Assembly (NCBI GenBank): GCA_001650895.1 | Contig: LXYH01000023.1 | Span: 248,001-312,000, forward strand | Origin: Rhodobacteraceae bacterium EhC02 | GTDB taxonomy: Bacteria; Pseudomonadota; Alphaproteobacteria; Rhodobacterales; Rhodobacteraceae | Reading direction: 5' to 3' | Length of the DNA stretch: 64,000 bases | Shown here: positions 46,204 to 55,264 of the stretch, piece by piece | Layout: each line of letters opens with the position of its first letter | Numbering within the stretch: position 1 is the stretch's first letter | Notes under the pieces: model-generated | Seen by the model: the letters and a program-made list of their open reading frames with translations, nothing else | Told to the model about the DNA's origin: nothing | Databases searched by the model: none | Made by a program: the position numbers and the translations under genes

Positions 46204-47130
46204 ATGCCGCATTTTCTGGACATCAACAAAACCTCGCCTGCCGAACTGCGGCGCATGATCGACGATGCGCGCGCGATCAAGGATGCACGCGCTGGCCGGC
46301 CCAAGGGCATGCCCGATGATGATCAGCCGCTGGCCGGTCAGATGGTTGCGCTGATCTTCGAGAAGCCCTCGACCCGGACGCGTGTGTCTTTCGACGTCGG
46401 TGTGCGCCAGATGGGCGGGCAGACCATGGTGCTGTCGGGCGCAGACATGCAGTTGGGGCATGGCGAGACGATCGCGGATACCGCCCGTGTGCTGTCGCGT
46501 TACGTGGACATGATCATGATCCGCACTTTCGAGGAGGCGACGCTGCTGGAGATGTCGGAACATGCGACGGTTCCGGTGATCAACGGGCTGACCAACCGCA
46601 CCCATCCCTGCCAGATCATGGCCGACATCATGACCTTCGAGGAACATCGCGGCCCGATCCGCGGGCGCAAGGTGGTCTGGTCCGGCGATGGCAACAACGT
46701 CTTTGCCAGCTTTGCCCATGCGGCCGGACAATTCGGGTTCGACCTGGTGTTCACCGGCCCGCCGCCGCTGGATCCCGAGCAGGTCTTCATCGAAGAGGCC
46801 CGTGCCAAGGGTGTGAGCGTCACCATCGAGCGCGATCCCTACAAGGCTGTCGAGGGGGCGGATCTTGTCGTGACCGATACATGGGTCAGCATGCATGATC
46901 CGCAATCGGCGCGCGAGCGGCGCCACAACCAGCTGCGCGCCTATCAGGTGAACGAGGCGCTGATGGCGCGCGCCAAGCCTGACGCGCTGTTCATGCACTG
47001 CCTGCCTGCCCATCGCGATGACGAGGCGACAAGCGCAGTGATGGACGGGCCGCATTCGGTGATCTTCGACGAGGCCGAGAACCGCCTGCATGCGCAAAAG
47101 GCGATCATGCGCTGGTGTCTGGAAAAGTAA
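46204..47130 (+). CDS. argF: Ornithine carbamoyltransferase
   Basis: A 308-residue enzyme with the carbamoyl-phosphate motif [15 protein letters not shown], the [12 protein letters not shown] block and the ornithine-binding [11 protein letters not shown] near the C-terminus. It forms citrulline from ornithine and carbamoyl phosphate. ATG 46204 has AGGAAC upstream. The gene is flanked on both sides by inverted copies of the intergenic repeat, and is presumably cotranscribed with argD. Confidence 0.96.
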   Translation: MPHFLDINKTSPAELRRMIDDARAIKDARAGRPKGMPDDDQPLAGQMVALIFEKPSTRTRVSFDVGVRQMGGQTMVLSGADMQLGHGETIADTARVLSRYVDMIMIRTFEEATLLEMSEHATVPVINGLTNRTHPCQIMADIMTFEEHRGPIRGRKVVWSGDGNNVFASFAHAAGQFGFDLVFTGPPPLDPEQVFIEEARAKGVSVTIERDPYKAVEGADLVVTDTWVSMHDPQSARERRHNQLRAYQVNEALMARAKPDALFMHCLPAHRDDEATSAVMDGPHSVIFDEAENRLHAQKAIMRWCLEK

Positions 47131-47150
47131 CCCTTGGTTGCCCTGTCGGG

Positions 47151-47209
47151 CGGGGGGCGCTGCCCCCCGTCCTGCGGACTCCCCCCGGGATATTTCGGGC
47201 AAGAAGAAA
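47151..47209 (-). repeat. Dispersed intergenic repeat, inverted full copy after argF
   Basis: A GGGGGGC-GCT-GCCCCCC hairpin (47152-47168) precedes an A/T-rich arm (47181-47209) that is the near reverse complement of 46106-46134. It also sits at the convergent argF-pit junction and could act as a terminator. Confidence 0.75.
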
Positions 47210-47221
47210 CCGCTGGCCGGG

Positions 47222-48697
47222 TTAACCCGGCAGCCGTGACAGGCCCAGGAAGATGACGCCGGACAACAGGGCGGCGGCGGGGACCGTGATCACCCAGGCC
47301 GCGATGATCGTCAGGAAATGCGAGCGGCGCACCAGTTTGCGGCGGCGCCGTTCCTCCGGGGCGATGCGCTTGGCCGTGGCCGGGACATGGTTGCCGTTGC
47401 GCGCGCGTCGGTCGTGATCCCATTCCCGGAAGAAGCCGACACCGAAGACCGCGCCCACGGCGATATGGGTCGAACTGACCGGCAGGCCCAGCCAACTGGC
47501 GACGATCACGGTGATGGCTGCAGAGAGCGACACGCAATAGGCGCGCATCGGGTTGAGCTTGGTGATCTGGCTGCCCACCATGCGGATCAGCTTGGGGCCG
47601 AACAGGAACAGCCCGAAAGAAATGCCGAAGGCGCCGATCACCATGACCCAGCTTGGAATCGAGACTTTCGCCGCGGTTCCGCCGTCCTCTATTGCGTGGA
47701 CGATGGCGGCCAGTGGTCCGACCGCGTTGGCCACGTCATTCGCACCATGGGCGAAGGACAAAAGGGCCGCCGAAAAGACAAGCGGCAGGCCGAAGAGTGC
47801 CTTGAGGGACTTGTTGCGGTTTTCCATCCCCTCGGACTGGCGCCTGATCAGTGGGACGCAGACCGCATAGCAGACGATCCCGGCGAAAAGCCCGATCAGC
47901 AGCGCCGTTCCGATGTCGATCTTGACGACCTTGCTGAGGCCCTTGAGCGAGAGGTAGGTGCCGAAAGCCCCGGCCATGATGCCCAGCAGGACGGGCACCC
48001 AGACACGGGCCGCGGCAATCTTGTCCTCGCGGTAGATGATGCGGCTTTTGATGAGGGCCAGGAAGGCCGCGGCGATCAGCCCCCCCAGAAGCGGCGAGAT
48101 CACCCAGCTTGCGGCGATGGCGCCCATGCTGGGCCAGTTCACCGCGCCCAGGCCCGCCGCCACGATGCCCGCGCCCATCACGCCACCGACCACGGAATGC
48201 GTGGTCGATACAGGTGCGCCGACCCATGTGGCAAGGTTGACCCAGAGTGCCGATGAGATCAGCGCGGCCATCATTGCCCAGACAAAGATGCGCGGATCGG
48301 CAATGCCGGCCGGGTCGATGATCCCGCGCGAGATGGTCGAGACAACGTCACCGCCCGCCAGCAGGGCGCCCGCGCTTTCGAAGATGGCGGCAATCACGAT
48401 CGCGCCGCCCATGGTCAGCGCATTGGCCCCGACCGCCGGGCCCATGTTGTTGGCCACATCATTCGCGCCGATGTTCAGCGCCATGTAGGCCCCGAAGACG
48501 GCGGCCGCGACGACCACGATGTTCAGGTCTTCGGTGCCCATCAGCATGGCGGCCATCAGGCCGGCCAACACGATGAAGGCCAGGGCGATCCCCATTCCCA
48601 CCAGCGGGCGCGAGACATAGGCCGTCGCGGATTCCACGCGGGAGATACGATTGAGATCCTTGTCCAGAGTGGCCCAGCTGTTGCCATGCTCCGACAT
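47222..48697 (-). CDS. pit: Inorganic phosphate transporter, PiT family
   Basis: A 491-residue membrane protein with 10-12 helices and the duplicated PiT signatures: NIGANDVANNMGPAVGANAL in the N-terminal half and FAHGANDVANAVGPLAA in the C-terminal half, each paired with a GAPVSTTHSVVG or GLPVSSTHIAVG motif. It is a low-affinity phosphate (metal-phosphate) carrier. ATG 48697 has GAAGG upstream. About 100 bases upstream lies a PHO-box-like triple repeat, so phosphate control by PhoB is likely. Confidence 0.95.
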   Translation of the reverse strand: MSEHGNSWATLDKDLNRISRVESATAYVSRPLVGMGIALAFIVLAGLMAAMLMGTEDLNIVVVAAAVFGAYMALNIGANDVANNMGPAVGANALTMGGAIVIAAIFESAGALLAGGDVVSTISRGIIDPAGIADPRIFVWAMMAALISSALWVNLATWVGAPVSTTHSVVGGVMGAGIVAAGLGAVNWPSMGAIAASWVISPLLGGLIAAAFLALIKSRIIYREDKIAAARVWVPVLLGIMAGAFGTYLSLKGLSKVVKIDIGTALLIGLFAGIVCYAVCVPLIRRQSEGMENRNKSLKALFGLPLVFSAALLSFAHGANDVANAVGPLAAIVHAIEDGGTAAKVSIPSWVMVIGAFGISFGLFLFGPKLIRMVGSQITKLNPMRAYCVSLSAAITVIVASWLGLPVSSTHIAVGAVFGVGFFREWDHDRRARNGNHVPATAKRIAPEERRRRKLVRRSHFLTIIAAWVITVPAAALLSGVIFLGLSRLPG

Positions 48698-48792
48698 CGT
48701 GATGCGCCTTCTTCCCGTTGGCGCATCCGCAGGGACGAGCCGTTGACAATCAGCCACGGCCCTAGAGGGGTTTGCCCCTCAGTTCAAGCAAG

Positions 48793-48821
48793 GTGTCATA
48801 AAATTGTAACAAAACAGTTAC
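48793..48821. promoter_or_regulatory. PHO-box-like triple repeat upstream of pit
   Basis: Three seven-base units spaced by AAAA at exact 11-base periodicity: GTGTCAT (48793-48799), TTGTAAC (48804-48810), CAGTTAC (48815-48821). The first resembles the PHO half-site CTGTCAT. The last two also form the palindrome TTGTAAC-n6-GTTACAA (48804-48823). Confidence 0.5.
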
Positions 48822-49276
48822 AAATCGCGCAGGATGTCCTGCAATCCGGGTTCGTCCACAAGCGCCGCGGCCTTGCCGGAAGGAAACCAGCGGCGATTGC
48901 GTTCCTCGGCTTCGGGATAGGCATCGACCATCTGGACGTTGGTGATGGCAAAGACCTTCACTTCGACCGGGACAGGTACACCGCCTTCCATGCGCTTTGC
49001 ATAGTCATAGCTGCCGATCGGTTCCTGGGCGATGCGGCCGGTCTTCACCCCGGCCTCTTCCCAGGCTTCCTGCAATGCCGCACCTGGTGCGGACAGCCCG
49101 TCGATCGGCCAGCCCTTCGGCAGGATCCAGCGACCGGTATCGCGGGACGTGATCAGAAGAACCTCGTGGTCAGCACCTTTGCCGCGCAGGCAAAGCGCTG
49201 CGACCTGCAACCGTTTGGGCCGCGCCAGAAGGGGTTGGACCATATTGGTCCATGCTGCTTTCAATGGATTGAACAT
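48818..49276 (-). CDS. Nudix hydrolase, DIPP-like
   Basis: A 152-residue protein whose Nudix box region is PKGWPIDGLSAPGAALQEAWEEAGV. The catalytic EEAG core is kept, but the usual first Glu and the Arg of the consensus are replaced by Leu and Gln, as in several diphosphoinositol-polyphosphate-phosphatase-like bacterial members. The substrate is probably a nucleoside diphosphate derivative or dinucleoside polyphosphate. ATG 49276 gives a family-like start (MFNPLKAAWTNMVQPLL). The 3' end overlaps the PHO-like repeat of pit. Confidence 0.85.
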   Translation of the reverse strand: MFNPLKAAWTNMVQPLLARPKRLQVAALCLRGKGADHEVLLITSRDTGRWILPKGWPIDGLSAPGAALQEAWEEAGVKTGRIAQEPIGSYDYAKRMEGGVPVPVEVKVFAITNVQMVDAYPEAEERNRRWFPSGKAAALVDEPGLQDILRDL

Positions 49277-49424
49277 AGCCGTAAGTCCGCGCCTGCCTGG
49301 CAGTTTCTGCCTGTTTGTTTTTTTCGTTATTCTTCGATTATACGCCGTCTTGCGCGGAAACGCAAAGCAATGCGCGATTGCTGTGCAGTGTTCTGCCCTG
49401 TCCGGCGCAAAAAAGTGGCAGCTG

Positions 49425-51887
49425 TCAGGTGCCGCGTGGCTTGGCGCGCAGGGTCGGATCGGCCTCGCGCGGGTTTTCGGGCCAGGGATGGCGCGGGTAG
49501 CGCCCGCGCATGTCACGGCGCACATCCGCATAGGAGCTGTCCCAGAAGCCGGGAATGTCCATCGTGGTCTGCACCGGGCGGCCTGCGGGCGACAGAAGCG
49601 TCACGCGCAAAGGCTGGCCTGCAACGGTGGGGTGGACGGTCTGGCCGAACATTTCCTGCAGGCGCAGTTCGATGGCAGGCGCCGCGCCGTCATAGTGGAT
49701 GGGGATGTTGCGCCCCAGTGGCGTGGTGAAATGCGAAGGCACCGCGCGGTCAAGCGCCTGCTGGCTGTTCCAGTCCAGCATGGCGCGCAGGGCGGGCAGC
49801 AGGTCGAAGGCTTTCCAGTCCGCGGCGGTGCGAACGCCGCCCAGATGGGGCAGCAGCCAGTCGGCAAGGCTGTCCAGCAAGACGGCATCGGACATGTCGG
49901 GCAGGTCGAGCCCGCCCTTGCGCGCCAGTGCCACACGGGCGCGAAAGCGTTGCGCTGCAGCCGAAGGAGCAAGGCCAAGGTCGCGCACACCGTCCAGCAT
50001 GGCGCGTGCAACCATGTCGCCTGGCGCGTCGGACCAGATGCGATCATCAAGAACGACCGCGCCAAACCGTTCCTGCCGCCGGGCGATCACACGGCGATCG
50101 CGGCGGGACCATTCGCACAGGTCGACCCAATGGATCTGATCGGCAAAAAGCCCGCGCAGCGCGCTTTCGGTGATCGCCGTCGCCTGTCTGATCCGGGATT
50201 CGCGCGGGTTGCCGTCCAGATCGGTGGCGACGATCAGGCGGGCCGACGCCAGCGGATCGTGATCGTCCAGAACCGCGCCTTTGCCACCCGAAAGAATAAA
50301 GCGGGCGGCATCGCCCTTGCGCCGTTGTCCGATCCTGTCGGGGTAGGCAAGGGCGGCCATTTCGGCGGCGTCGAGCTTGCCGGTGGTGCCGTCGCCCGCG
50401 CCGGCGGCAAGGCGCTTTGCCTCGGCCTTGATCCGTTCGATCGCGGCGCGATTGGCGGTATGAGGGCGGGTGTCATTGTAGCGCCGCAGGTCGCTGATCG
50501 CTTCAAGTCGCAGGCTCAGGTCGACCGGGGCGGCGCGCGGCAGCGGGTCACGTTCGGCCAGAAGGGCCGCCAATGGTGCGGCCTGTCGCCCGGCAAGGGC
50601 CAGCATATGCGCCAGGCGCGGATGCAGGGGCAGGGCGGCCAGCCTGCGGCCATGATCCGTGATCCGGCAGGTGTCATCCAGCGCGCCCAGCATCTGCAGC
50701 AGCGTCCGGGCTTCGGCATAGACGCCTGTGTTCGGCGGCGTGAGAAAGGCCAGCTGATCCGGTGTTGCCCCCCAGAGCGCAAGTTCAAGGGCCAGCGGCG
50801 ACAGGTCGGCTGCCTCGATCTCGGCGGGCGCATAGGCGGACAGCGCACCTTCCTCTCCCTTGGTCCAGAGGCGGTAGCAGACGCCCGGTGCGACACGGCC
50901 TGCACGGCCCGCGCGCTGTGTGGCCTCGGCCCGCGTCACGCGTTCGGTCACCAGCCGGGACATGCCCGATCCGGGATCGAAGCGGGCGCGCCGCGCCCGT
51001 CCGGCATCGACGACGACGCGAATATCCTCGATCGTCAGTGATGTTTCCGCGATCGCCGTCGCCAGTACGATCTTGCGGGTGCCGGGCTGCGGGACAGGGG
51101 CGATGGCGGCGCGCTGTGCCGCGAAATCCATGGCGCCGAACAATGGCCGGATCGTGCAGGATGCGGGCAGGCGCTTTGACAATAGCGCCTCGACGCGTCG
51201 GATCTCGCCCTCGCCGGGCAGGAACACCAGTATGCCGCCTTCGGTCTTGCGCTCGGCCTGCAGGATCAGGTCGGCGCAGGCATCCTCGAGCCGGGCGGTC
51301 CTGGGAAGGGGCGTGTCGAGCCAGTGCAGATCAACGGGATAGCTGCGCCCCTGGGAGGTGATGACGGGGGTGCCTTCGCCCATCAGGGCGGCGACGGGTT
51401 CGGCGTCGAGCGTGGCTGACATGGCCAGCAGGATCAGGTCGTCGCGCAAAGCATCCGCGATTTCGAGGCAGAGCGCGAGACCGAGATCGGCATTCAGGGA
51501 CCGTTCATGGAATTCGTCGAAGATTACCGCACCCACGCCTGCAAGGCCCGGATCGGACTGGATCATGCGCGTCAGGATACCTTCGGTCACAACCTCGATC
51601 CGGGTCGACTTGCCGATCCTGCTATCGCCCCGGATGCGGTAGCCGACGGTTTGCCCGATGGCCTCGCCCAGCGTTTCCGCCATCCTTTCGGCCGCGGCAC
51701 GGGCCGCAAGGCGGCGGGGTTCCAGCATGAGGATGCGACCCTTGGTCAGCCCCGCCTCAAGCATGGCCAGCGGCACCACGGTGGTCTTGCCCGCACCAGG
51801 CGGCGCTTGCAGGACGGCGCGGCCATGCGCGCGCAACCCCGCAATCAGCGGTGACAGCGCGTCATGGATGGGAAGGGTGGTCTGCAT
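49425..51887 (-). CDS. hrpB: ATP-dependent helicase HrpB
   Basis: An 820-residue DExH-box helicase. Walker A is PPGAGKTT (about 31-38), with [17 protein letters not shown] and the box II variant FDEFHERS, then SATLDAEP and QRAGRAGRVAPGVCYRLW. A C-terminal HrpB-specific domain follows (VRRDMRGRYPRHPWPENP near the end). RNA or DNA helicase activity is expected, but the cellular role of HrpB is poorly known. I started at ATG 51887, immediately before the helicase core; the longer frame runs into the divergent meaB promoter. Confidence 0.95.
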   Translation of the reverse strand: MQTTLPIHDALSPLIAGLRAHGRAVLQAPPGAGKTTVVPLAMLEAGLTKGRILMLEPRRLAARAAAERMAETLGEAIGQTVGYRIRGDSRIGKSTRIEVVTEGILTRMIQSDPGLAGVGAVIFDEFHERSLNADLGLALCLEIADALRDDLILLAMSATLDAEPVAALMGEGTPVITSQGRSYPVDLHWLDTPLPRTARLEDACADLILQAERKTEGGILVFLPGEGEIRRVEALLSKRLPASCTIRPLFGAMDFAAQRAAIAPVPQPGTRKIVLATAIAETSLTIEDIRVVVDAGRARRARFDPGSGMSRLVTERVTRAEATQRAGRAGRVAPGVCYRLWTKGEEGALSAYAPAEIEAADLSPLALELALWGATPDQLAFLTPPNTGVYAEARTLLQMLGALDDTCRITDHGRRLAALPLHPRLAHMLALAGRQAAPLAALLAERDPLPRAAPVDLSLRLEAISDLRRYNDTRPHTANRAAIERIKAEAKRLAAGAGDGTTGKLDAAEMAALAYPDRIGQRRKGDAARFILSGGKGAVLDDHDPLASARLIVATDLDGNPRESRIRQATAITESALRGLFADQIHWVDLCEWSRRDRRVIARRQERFGAVVLDDRIWSDAPGDMVARAMLDGVRDLGLAPSAAAQRFRARVALARKGGLDLPDMSDAVLLDSLADWLLPHLGGVRTAADWKAFDLLPALRAMLDWNSQQALDRAVPSHFTTPLGRNIPIHYDGAAPAIELRLQEMFGQTVHPTVAGQPLRVTLLSPAGRPVQTTMDIPGFWDSSYADVRRDMRGRYPRHPWPENPREADPTLRAKPRGT

Positions 51888-51987
51888 CCCTGTCTTATCG
51901 GGGATTTCGCCCGTCCCGTCCATCGCCTGACTGGACAGGCCCAGCCTGCCAAGGCATGAAGACCGGACAGAGTGAAGGACCGACCCG

Positions 51988-52971
51988 ATGGATATGACCG
52001 AGCTTGCAAGGCGCGTCATGGCGCAGGACCGCCGCGCCCTGGCCCGTGCGATCACGCTGGTCGAAAGCAGCCGTGCCGATCACCGCGCCCAGACCACCGA
52101 GCTGATCGAGGTGCTGCGCGCCGCGTCGGACAGGCAGGCGTTGCGGATCGGCCTGTCGGGCACCCCGGGCGTGGGCAAATCCACCTTCATCGAAAGCTTC
52201 GGGCTGATGCTGCTGCGCGAGGGGTTGCGGGTGGCCGTGCTGGCCGTTGATCCCAGTTCGGCCCGGTCGGGCGGTTCGATCCTTGGCGACAAGACACGGA
52301 TGGAGCATCTGAGCCGGGAGGCGAATGCCTTCATCCGCCCCTCACCCGCGCAATCACATCTGGGCGGTGTGGCGCGGCGCACGCGCGAGGCTGTGGCGCT
52401 TTGCGAAGCGGCCGGATTCGACGTCGTGCTGATCGAAACGGTGGGCGTCGGGCAGTCCGAAACCGTGGTTGCCGAGATGTCGGACCTGTTTTTGCTGCTG
52501 CTGGCACCGGCCGGGGGCGACGAATTGCAAGGCGTCAAGCGCGGCATCATGGAGATGGCCGATCTGATCCTGGTCAACAAGGCCGATGGCGATCTGAAGG
52601 CGGCGGCGCAACGCACCTGCGCCGATTATGCCGGGGCGTTGCGATTGCTGCGCAAGCGGCCACAGGACCCCGAGGGGTTTCCCAAGGCTATGACTGTCTC
52701 GGCCTTGCAGGTCGAGGGGCTGGAAACGGCGTGGTCCGAGATGCGGGCGTTGATCCAATGGCGGCGCGAGGCCGGGCATTTTGGAACGCGCCGTGCCGCG
52801 CAGGCGGAATACTGGTTCGGGCAGGAGGTGCGGCAAGGGCTGCTGGCGCAACTGGATCAGCCTCAGGTGCGGGCCATGATGCAGACCATGGGGCGCAATG
52901 TGGCGCAGGGGCGCGTCACTCCTACGGCCGCAGCACAGGAAATTCTGGAAAAATTGCGCACAACCCGATGA
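51988..52971 (+). CDS. meaB: Methylmalonyl-CoA mutase-associated GTPase MeaB
   Basis: A 327-residue G3E GTPase. Walker A is GTPGVGKST (about 56-64), followed by VLAVDPSSARSGGSILGDKTRM, ETVGVGQSE and the base-recognition VNKAD. It protects and reloads B12-dependent acyl-CoA mutases (methylmalonyl- and ethylmalonyl-CoA mutase). Its presence near mcd fits an active ethylmalonyl-CoA pathway. Divergent from hrpB; the start is preceded by GAAGGAC. Confidence 0.94.
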   Translation: MDMTELARRVMAQDRRALARAITLVESSRADHRAQTTELIEVLRAASDRQALRIGLSGTPGVGKSTFIESFGLMLLREGLRVAVLAVDPSSARSGGSILGDKTRMEHLSREANAFIRPSPAQSHLGGVARRTREAVALCEAAGFDVVLIETVGVGQSETVVAEMSDLFLLLLAPAGGDELQGVKRGIMEMADLILVNKADGDLKAAAQRTCADYAGALRLLRKRPQDPEGFPKAMTVSALQVEGLETAWSEMRALIQWRREAGHFGTRRAAQAEYWFGQEVRQGLLAQLDQPQVRAMMQTMGRNVAQGRVTPTAAAQEILEKLRTTR

Positions 52972-53004
52972 TGTGCGCAATTCTGTTGCGTCAGACGATG
53001 CGGA

Positions 53005-53835
53005 TCATGCCGGGCGCAGGCCCAGCATCGCGCGCGCCTGTGCCGGTGTGGCCACGGGGCGTTCGTATTTCCCGCACAGGTCGGTGATGCGCCGGACCAG
53101 CGCAGCATTCGACGGGGCCAGGGTGTCGCGATCCAGCCGGATGTTGTCCTCAAGCCCGGCGCGGGTATGGCCACCGGCAGCGATGCACCATTCGTTCAGG
53201 ATGATCTGACCCGGCCCGATCCCTGCCGCGCACCATTCGGCATCCGGCATCAGGCGTTCAACCGTCCTGATGTAGAAATCAAAGGTCTCGCGGTCGACGG
53301 GCATGGCATTTTTCACGCCCATCACGAACTGCACGTAGAGCGGGCTCTTGAGGCGGCCGTCCTTTGCCATTTTCGCGGCCTGATGGATATGGCTGAGGTC
53401 GAAACACTCGATCTCGGGCTTGACGTCATAGGTGATCATCTCGGCCGCCAGCCAATCGACCAGATCCGGCGGGTTCTCGTAGACGCGGCTGGGGAAGTTG
53501 TTGGACCCCACCGAGAGCGAGGCCATGTCTGGGCGCAGCGGCAACATCCCGCCGCGCGTCTGGCCCGCGCCGGAACGGCCGCCGGTCGAGAACTGGATGA
53601 TCATGCCGGGGCAATGCTTTTCCAGCCCTTCCTTCAGGCGGGCGAATTTCTCGGGGTCGGAAGAAGGCGTGCCATCGTCGTTGCGCACATGGGCATGCAC
53701 GATGCTGGCGCCGGCCTCGAAGGCTTCATGGGTGCTTTCGACCTGTTCGGCGACGGTGATCGGCACGGCGGGGTTGTCGGCCTTCGTGGGAACCGATCCG
53801 GTTATGGCGACACAGATGATGCAGGGTTTTGTCAT
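53005..53835 (-). CDS. Beta-keto acid cleavage enzyme (BKACE/Kce family, DUF849)
   Basis: A 276-residue TIM-barrel enzyme. The zinc-ligand stretch is SIVHAHVRNDDGTPSSD, with FSTGGRSGAG for acetyl-CoA-binding and ECFDLSHIHQA carrying further ligands. It starts MTKPCIICVAITGSVPTKADNP, as family members do. Enzymes of this group cleave beta-keto acids with acetyl-CoA, first described in lysine fermentation as the 3-keto-5-aminohexanoate cleavage enzyme; the substrate here cannot be inferred. A much longer frame starting at 54195 was discarded because ATG 53835 begins the family homology. Convergent with meaB. Confidence 0.9.
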   Translation of the reverse strand: MTKPCIICVAITGSVPTKADNPAVPITVAEQVESTHEAFEAGASIVHAHVRNDDGTPSSDPEKFARLKEGLEKHCPGMIIQFSTGGRSGAGQTRGGMLPLRPDMASLSVGSNNFPSRVYENPPDLVDWLAAEMITYDVKPEIECFDLSHIHQAAKMAKDGRLKSPLYVQFVMGVKNAMPVDRETFDFYIRTVERLMPDAEWCAAGIGPGQIILNEWCIAAGGHTRAGLEDNIRLDRDTLAPSNAALVRRITDLCGKYERPVATPAQARAMLGLRPA

Positions 53836-53942
53836 GGCACGGGGCTTTCTGCTGCGTGATTTGATTGACACTGCCACATACATGGTGCGCCCTGCAAGAG
53901 TGGGCGGCAATTGCCTGTTCGAGGACCGCTGAACGGGTTGGA

Positions 53943-54554
53943 TCAGCCCCGCCGGCGGCGCAGCAGCACCCAGGCGCGCAGGTCGGTCAAGGCCTTGAGG
54001 GTCGCCGCCACCACAAGCACCGCGAGAATGATCTTGGACACTTGCCCCATCGTGCCTTCGATCAGCAGGGCGTGCAGGACGGTGCCTGATGCGATGACGA
54101 GGGCCAGCGCCGAATGGCCAAGCCGCCATGCGCGTGTGCCCAGCGCGCGGCGGGACCGCAGCAGGGCCAAAAGGGCGGTCACGAAGATCGCCCACATCGC
54201 GATTACACCCCAGACCGAAAAAGGTGTGGGCGAGGCGAAGAGCAACGCGTCGATCACGTCAGGCGGGCTGGTGATCCAGAGGCCCGCGACATGGAGGATG
54301 ACCGCCACCACAAGAGCCACGCCGATACAGCGGTGAACCGCACGGCTACGCCGTGCATTCAGGCCTGGCAGGTAGCCTGCCGCCAGCAGGGGTTGAAGCA
54401 GGATCAGGGCCATGCCCACTACGCCCGCGAAACCCGCGATGATGTACACAGGCTGTCGCCACGCCAGCAGCGGGCTGGTCGCGGCGATGGCCAGCGGTGC
54501 GGCAATGGTCAGACCCAGTGCAGCCCAGATCAGCAGGGAACGTGTTGCGGGCAC
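53943..54554 (-). CDS. Ferric reductase-like transmembrane (b-type haem) protein
   Basis: A 203-residue membrane protein with six hydrophobic segments. Two helices each carry spaced histidines: VHRCIGVALVVAVILHVAGLW and LGHSALALVIASGTVLHALL, the bis-histidyl pattern for haems in the ferric-reductase/NADPH-oxidase (FRD) family. No FAD or NAD domain is attached, so electrons must come from a separate protein. It starts four bases after the intradiol-dioxygenase-like gene on the same strand, suggesting a functional pair in the envelope. Confidence 0.8.
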   Translation of the reverse strand: MPATRSLLIWAALGLTIAAPLAIAATSPLLAWRQPVYIIAGFAGVVGMALILLQPLLAAGYLPGLNARRSRAVHRCIGVALVVAVILHVAGLWITSPPDVIDALLFASPTPFSVWGVIAMWAIFVTALLALLRSRRALGTRAWRLGHSALALVIASGTVLHALLIEGTMGQVSKIILAVLVVAATLKALTDLRAWVLLRRRRG

Positions 54555-54558
54555 AGTG

Positions 54559-55071
54559 TCAGACGGGTTCCAGCACGAAATCCGCGTGCAGCGTCCTGTC
54601 GTTCGGGCTGCGCATCACGGGACGCAGGAAGACGGTCCTGAAGGGGGTGTTGTCGATGTCGCGATCATAGGCCAGATGCCCGTGCGGTTGGCCAAAGGCC
54701 GGCACGATCTGAGGCATCTCGAGGCGGAAGGTGCCGTCGGCTGCGGTCAGGGTGGCGCCGTGGCTATGGATGTCGCGTTCATGGCCTTCGGTCGTATGGG
54801 CCCAGATCTGGATGCGGATGCCTTGCAGCGGCATGCCGTCGCCCGCGCGGCGGACGGTGCCAGTCATCCAGAACCCACCGCCGCCGATCCGTTCCACGAT
54901 GGGCGCACCGGGGCGGTAATTGTTGGCGCCGCCGCGCATTGTGGGGGTCGGGGCAACCCCTTGCGCGCGGGCCGGAACCAGCAGCCCGCTTGTTCCGGTC
55001 GTCAGTATGGCGCCTGCAGTGGCGCTGCCGGCCAGAAGAAAGCGGCGGCGGGTTGGCGGCGTCTGGGTCAT
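54559..55071 (-). CDS. Tat-exported intradiol dioxygenase-like protein
   Basis: A 170-residue protein with a twin-arginine signal (TRRRFLLAGSATAGAIL...ARAQ). The rest has the beta-sandwich layout of intradiol ring-cleavage dioxygenases: PLQGIRIQIWAHTTEGHER, HSHGATLTAADGTFRLEMP and QPHGHLAYD, the place of the C-terminal His-x-His metal pair. The two iron-ligand tyrosines of protocatechuate 3,4-dioxygenase seem to be missing (His and Phe occupy those regions). It may be a structural or electron-transfer partner rather than a classical dioxygenase. ATG 55071 has AGGAGA upstream. Confidence 0.75.
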   Translation of the reverse strand: MTQTPPTRRRFLLAGSATAGAILTTGTSGLLVPARAQGVAPTPTMRGGANNYRPGAPIVERIGGGGFWMTGTVRRAGDGMPLQGIRIQIWAHTTEGHERDIHSHGATLTAADGTFRLEMPQIVPAFGQPHGHLAYDRDIDNTPFRTVFLRPVMRSPNDRTLHADFVLEPV

Positions 55072-55210
55072 CGCAATCTGTCTCCTGCTTTGGTCTGACA
55101 ATGATGGTGCCGCTGCGGATGCAGGGGGCCGTTCACTTGATTATGGCGCGAAAGCCCGGTCTTTGAACCGGGTCTACGCATTTGTGATCGGACCTGATGC
55201 GGGCACAACG

Positions 55211-55243
55211 AAAAAGCCCCGCAGCTTGACGCTGCGGGGCTTT
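55211..55243 (-). terminator. Bidirectional terminator downstream of mcd
   Basis: AAAGCCCCGCAGC pairs with GCTGCGGGGCTTT around TTGAC. Read leftwards it ends mcd transcription, with TTTTT following. Confidence 0.85.
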
Positions 55244-55264
55244 GGTCGTGACAAAGAAGGGCGA

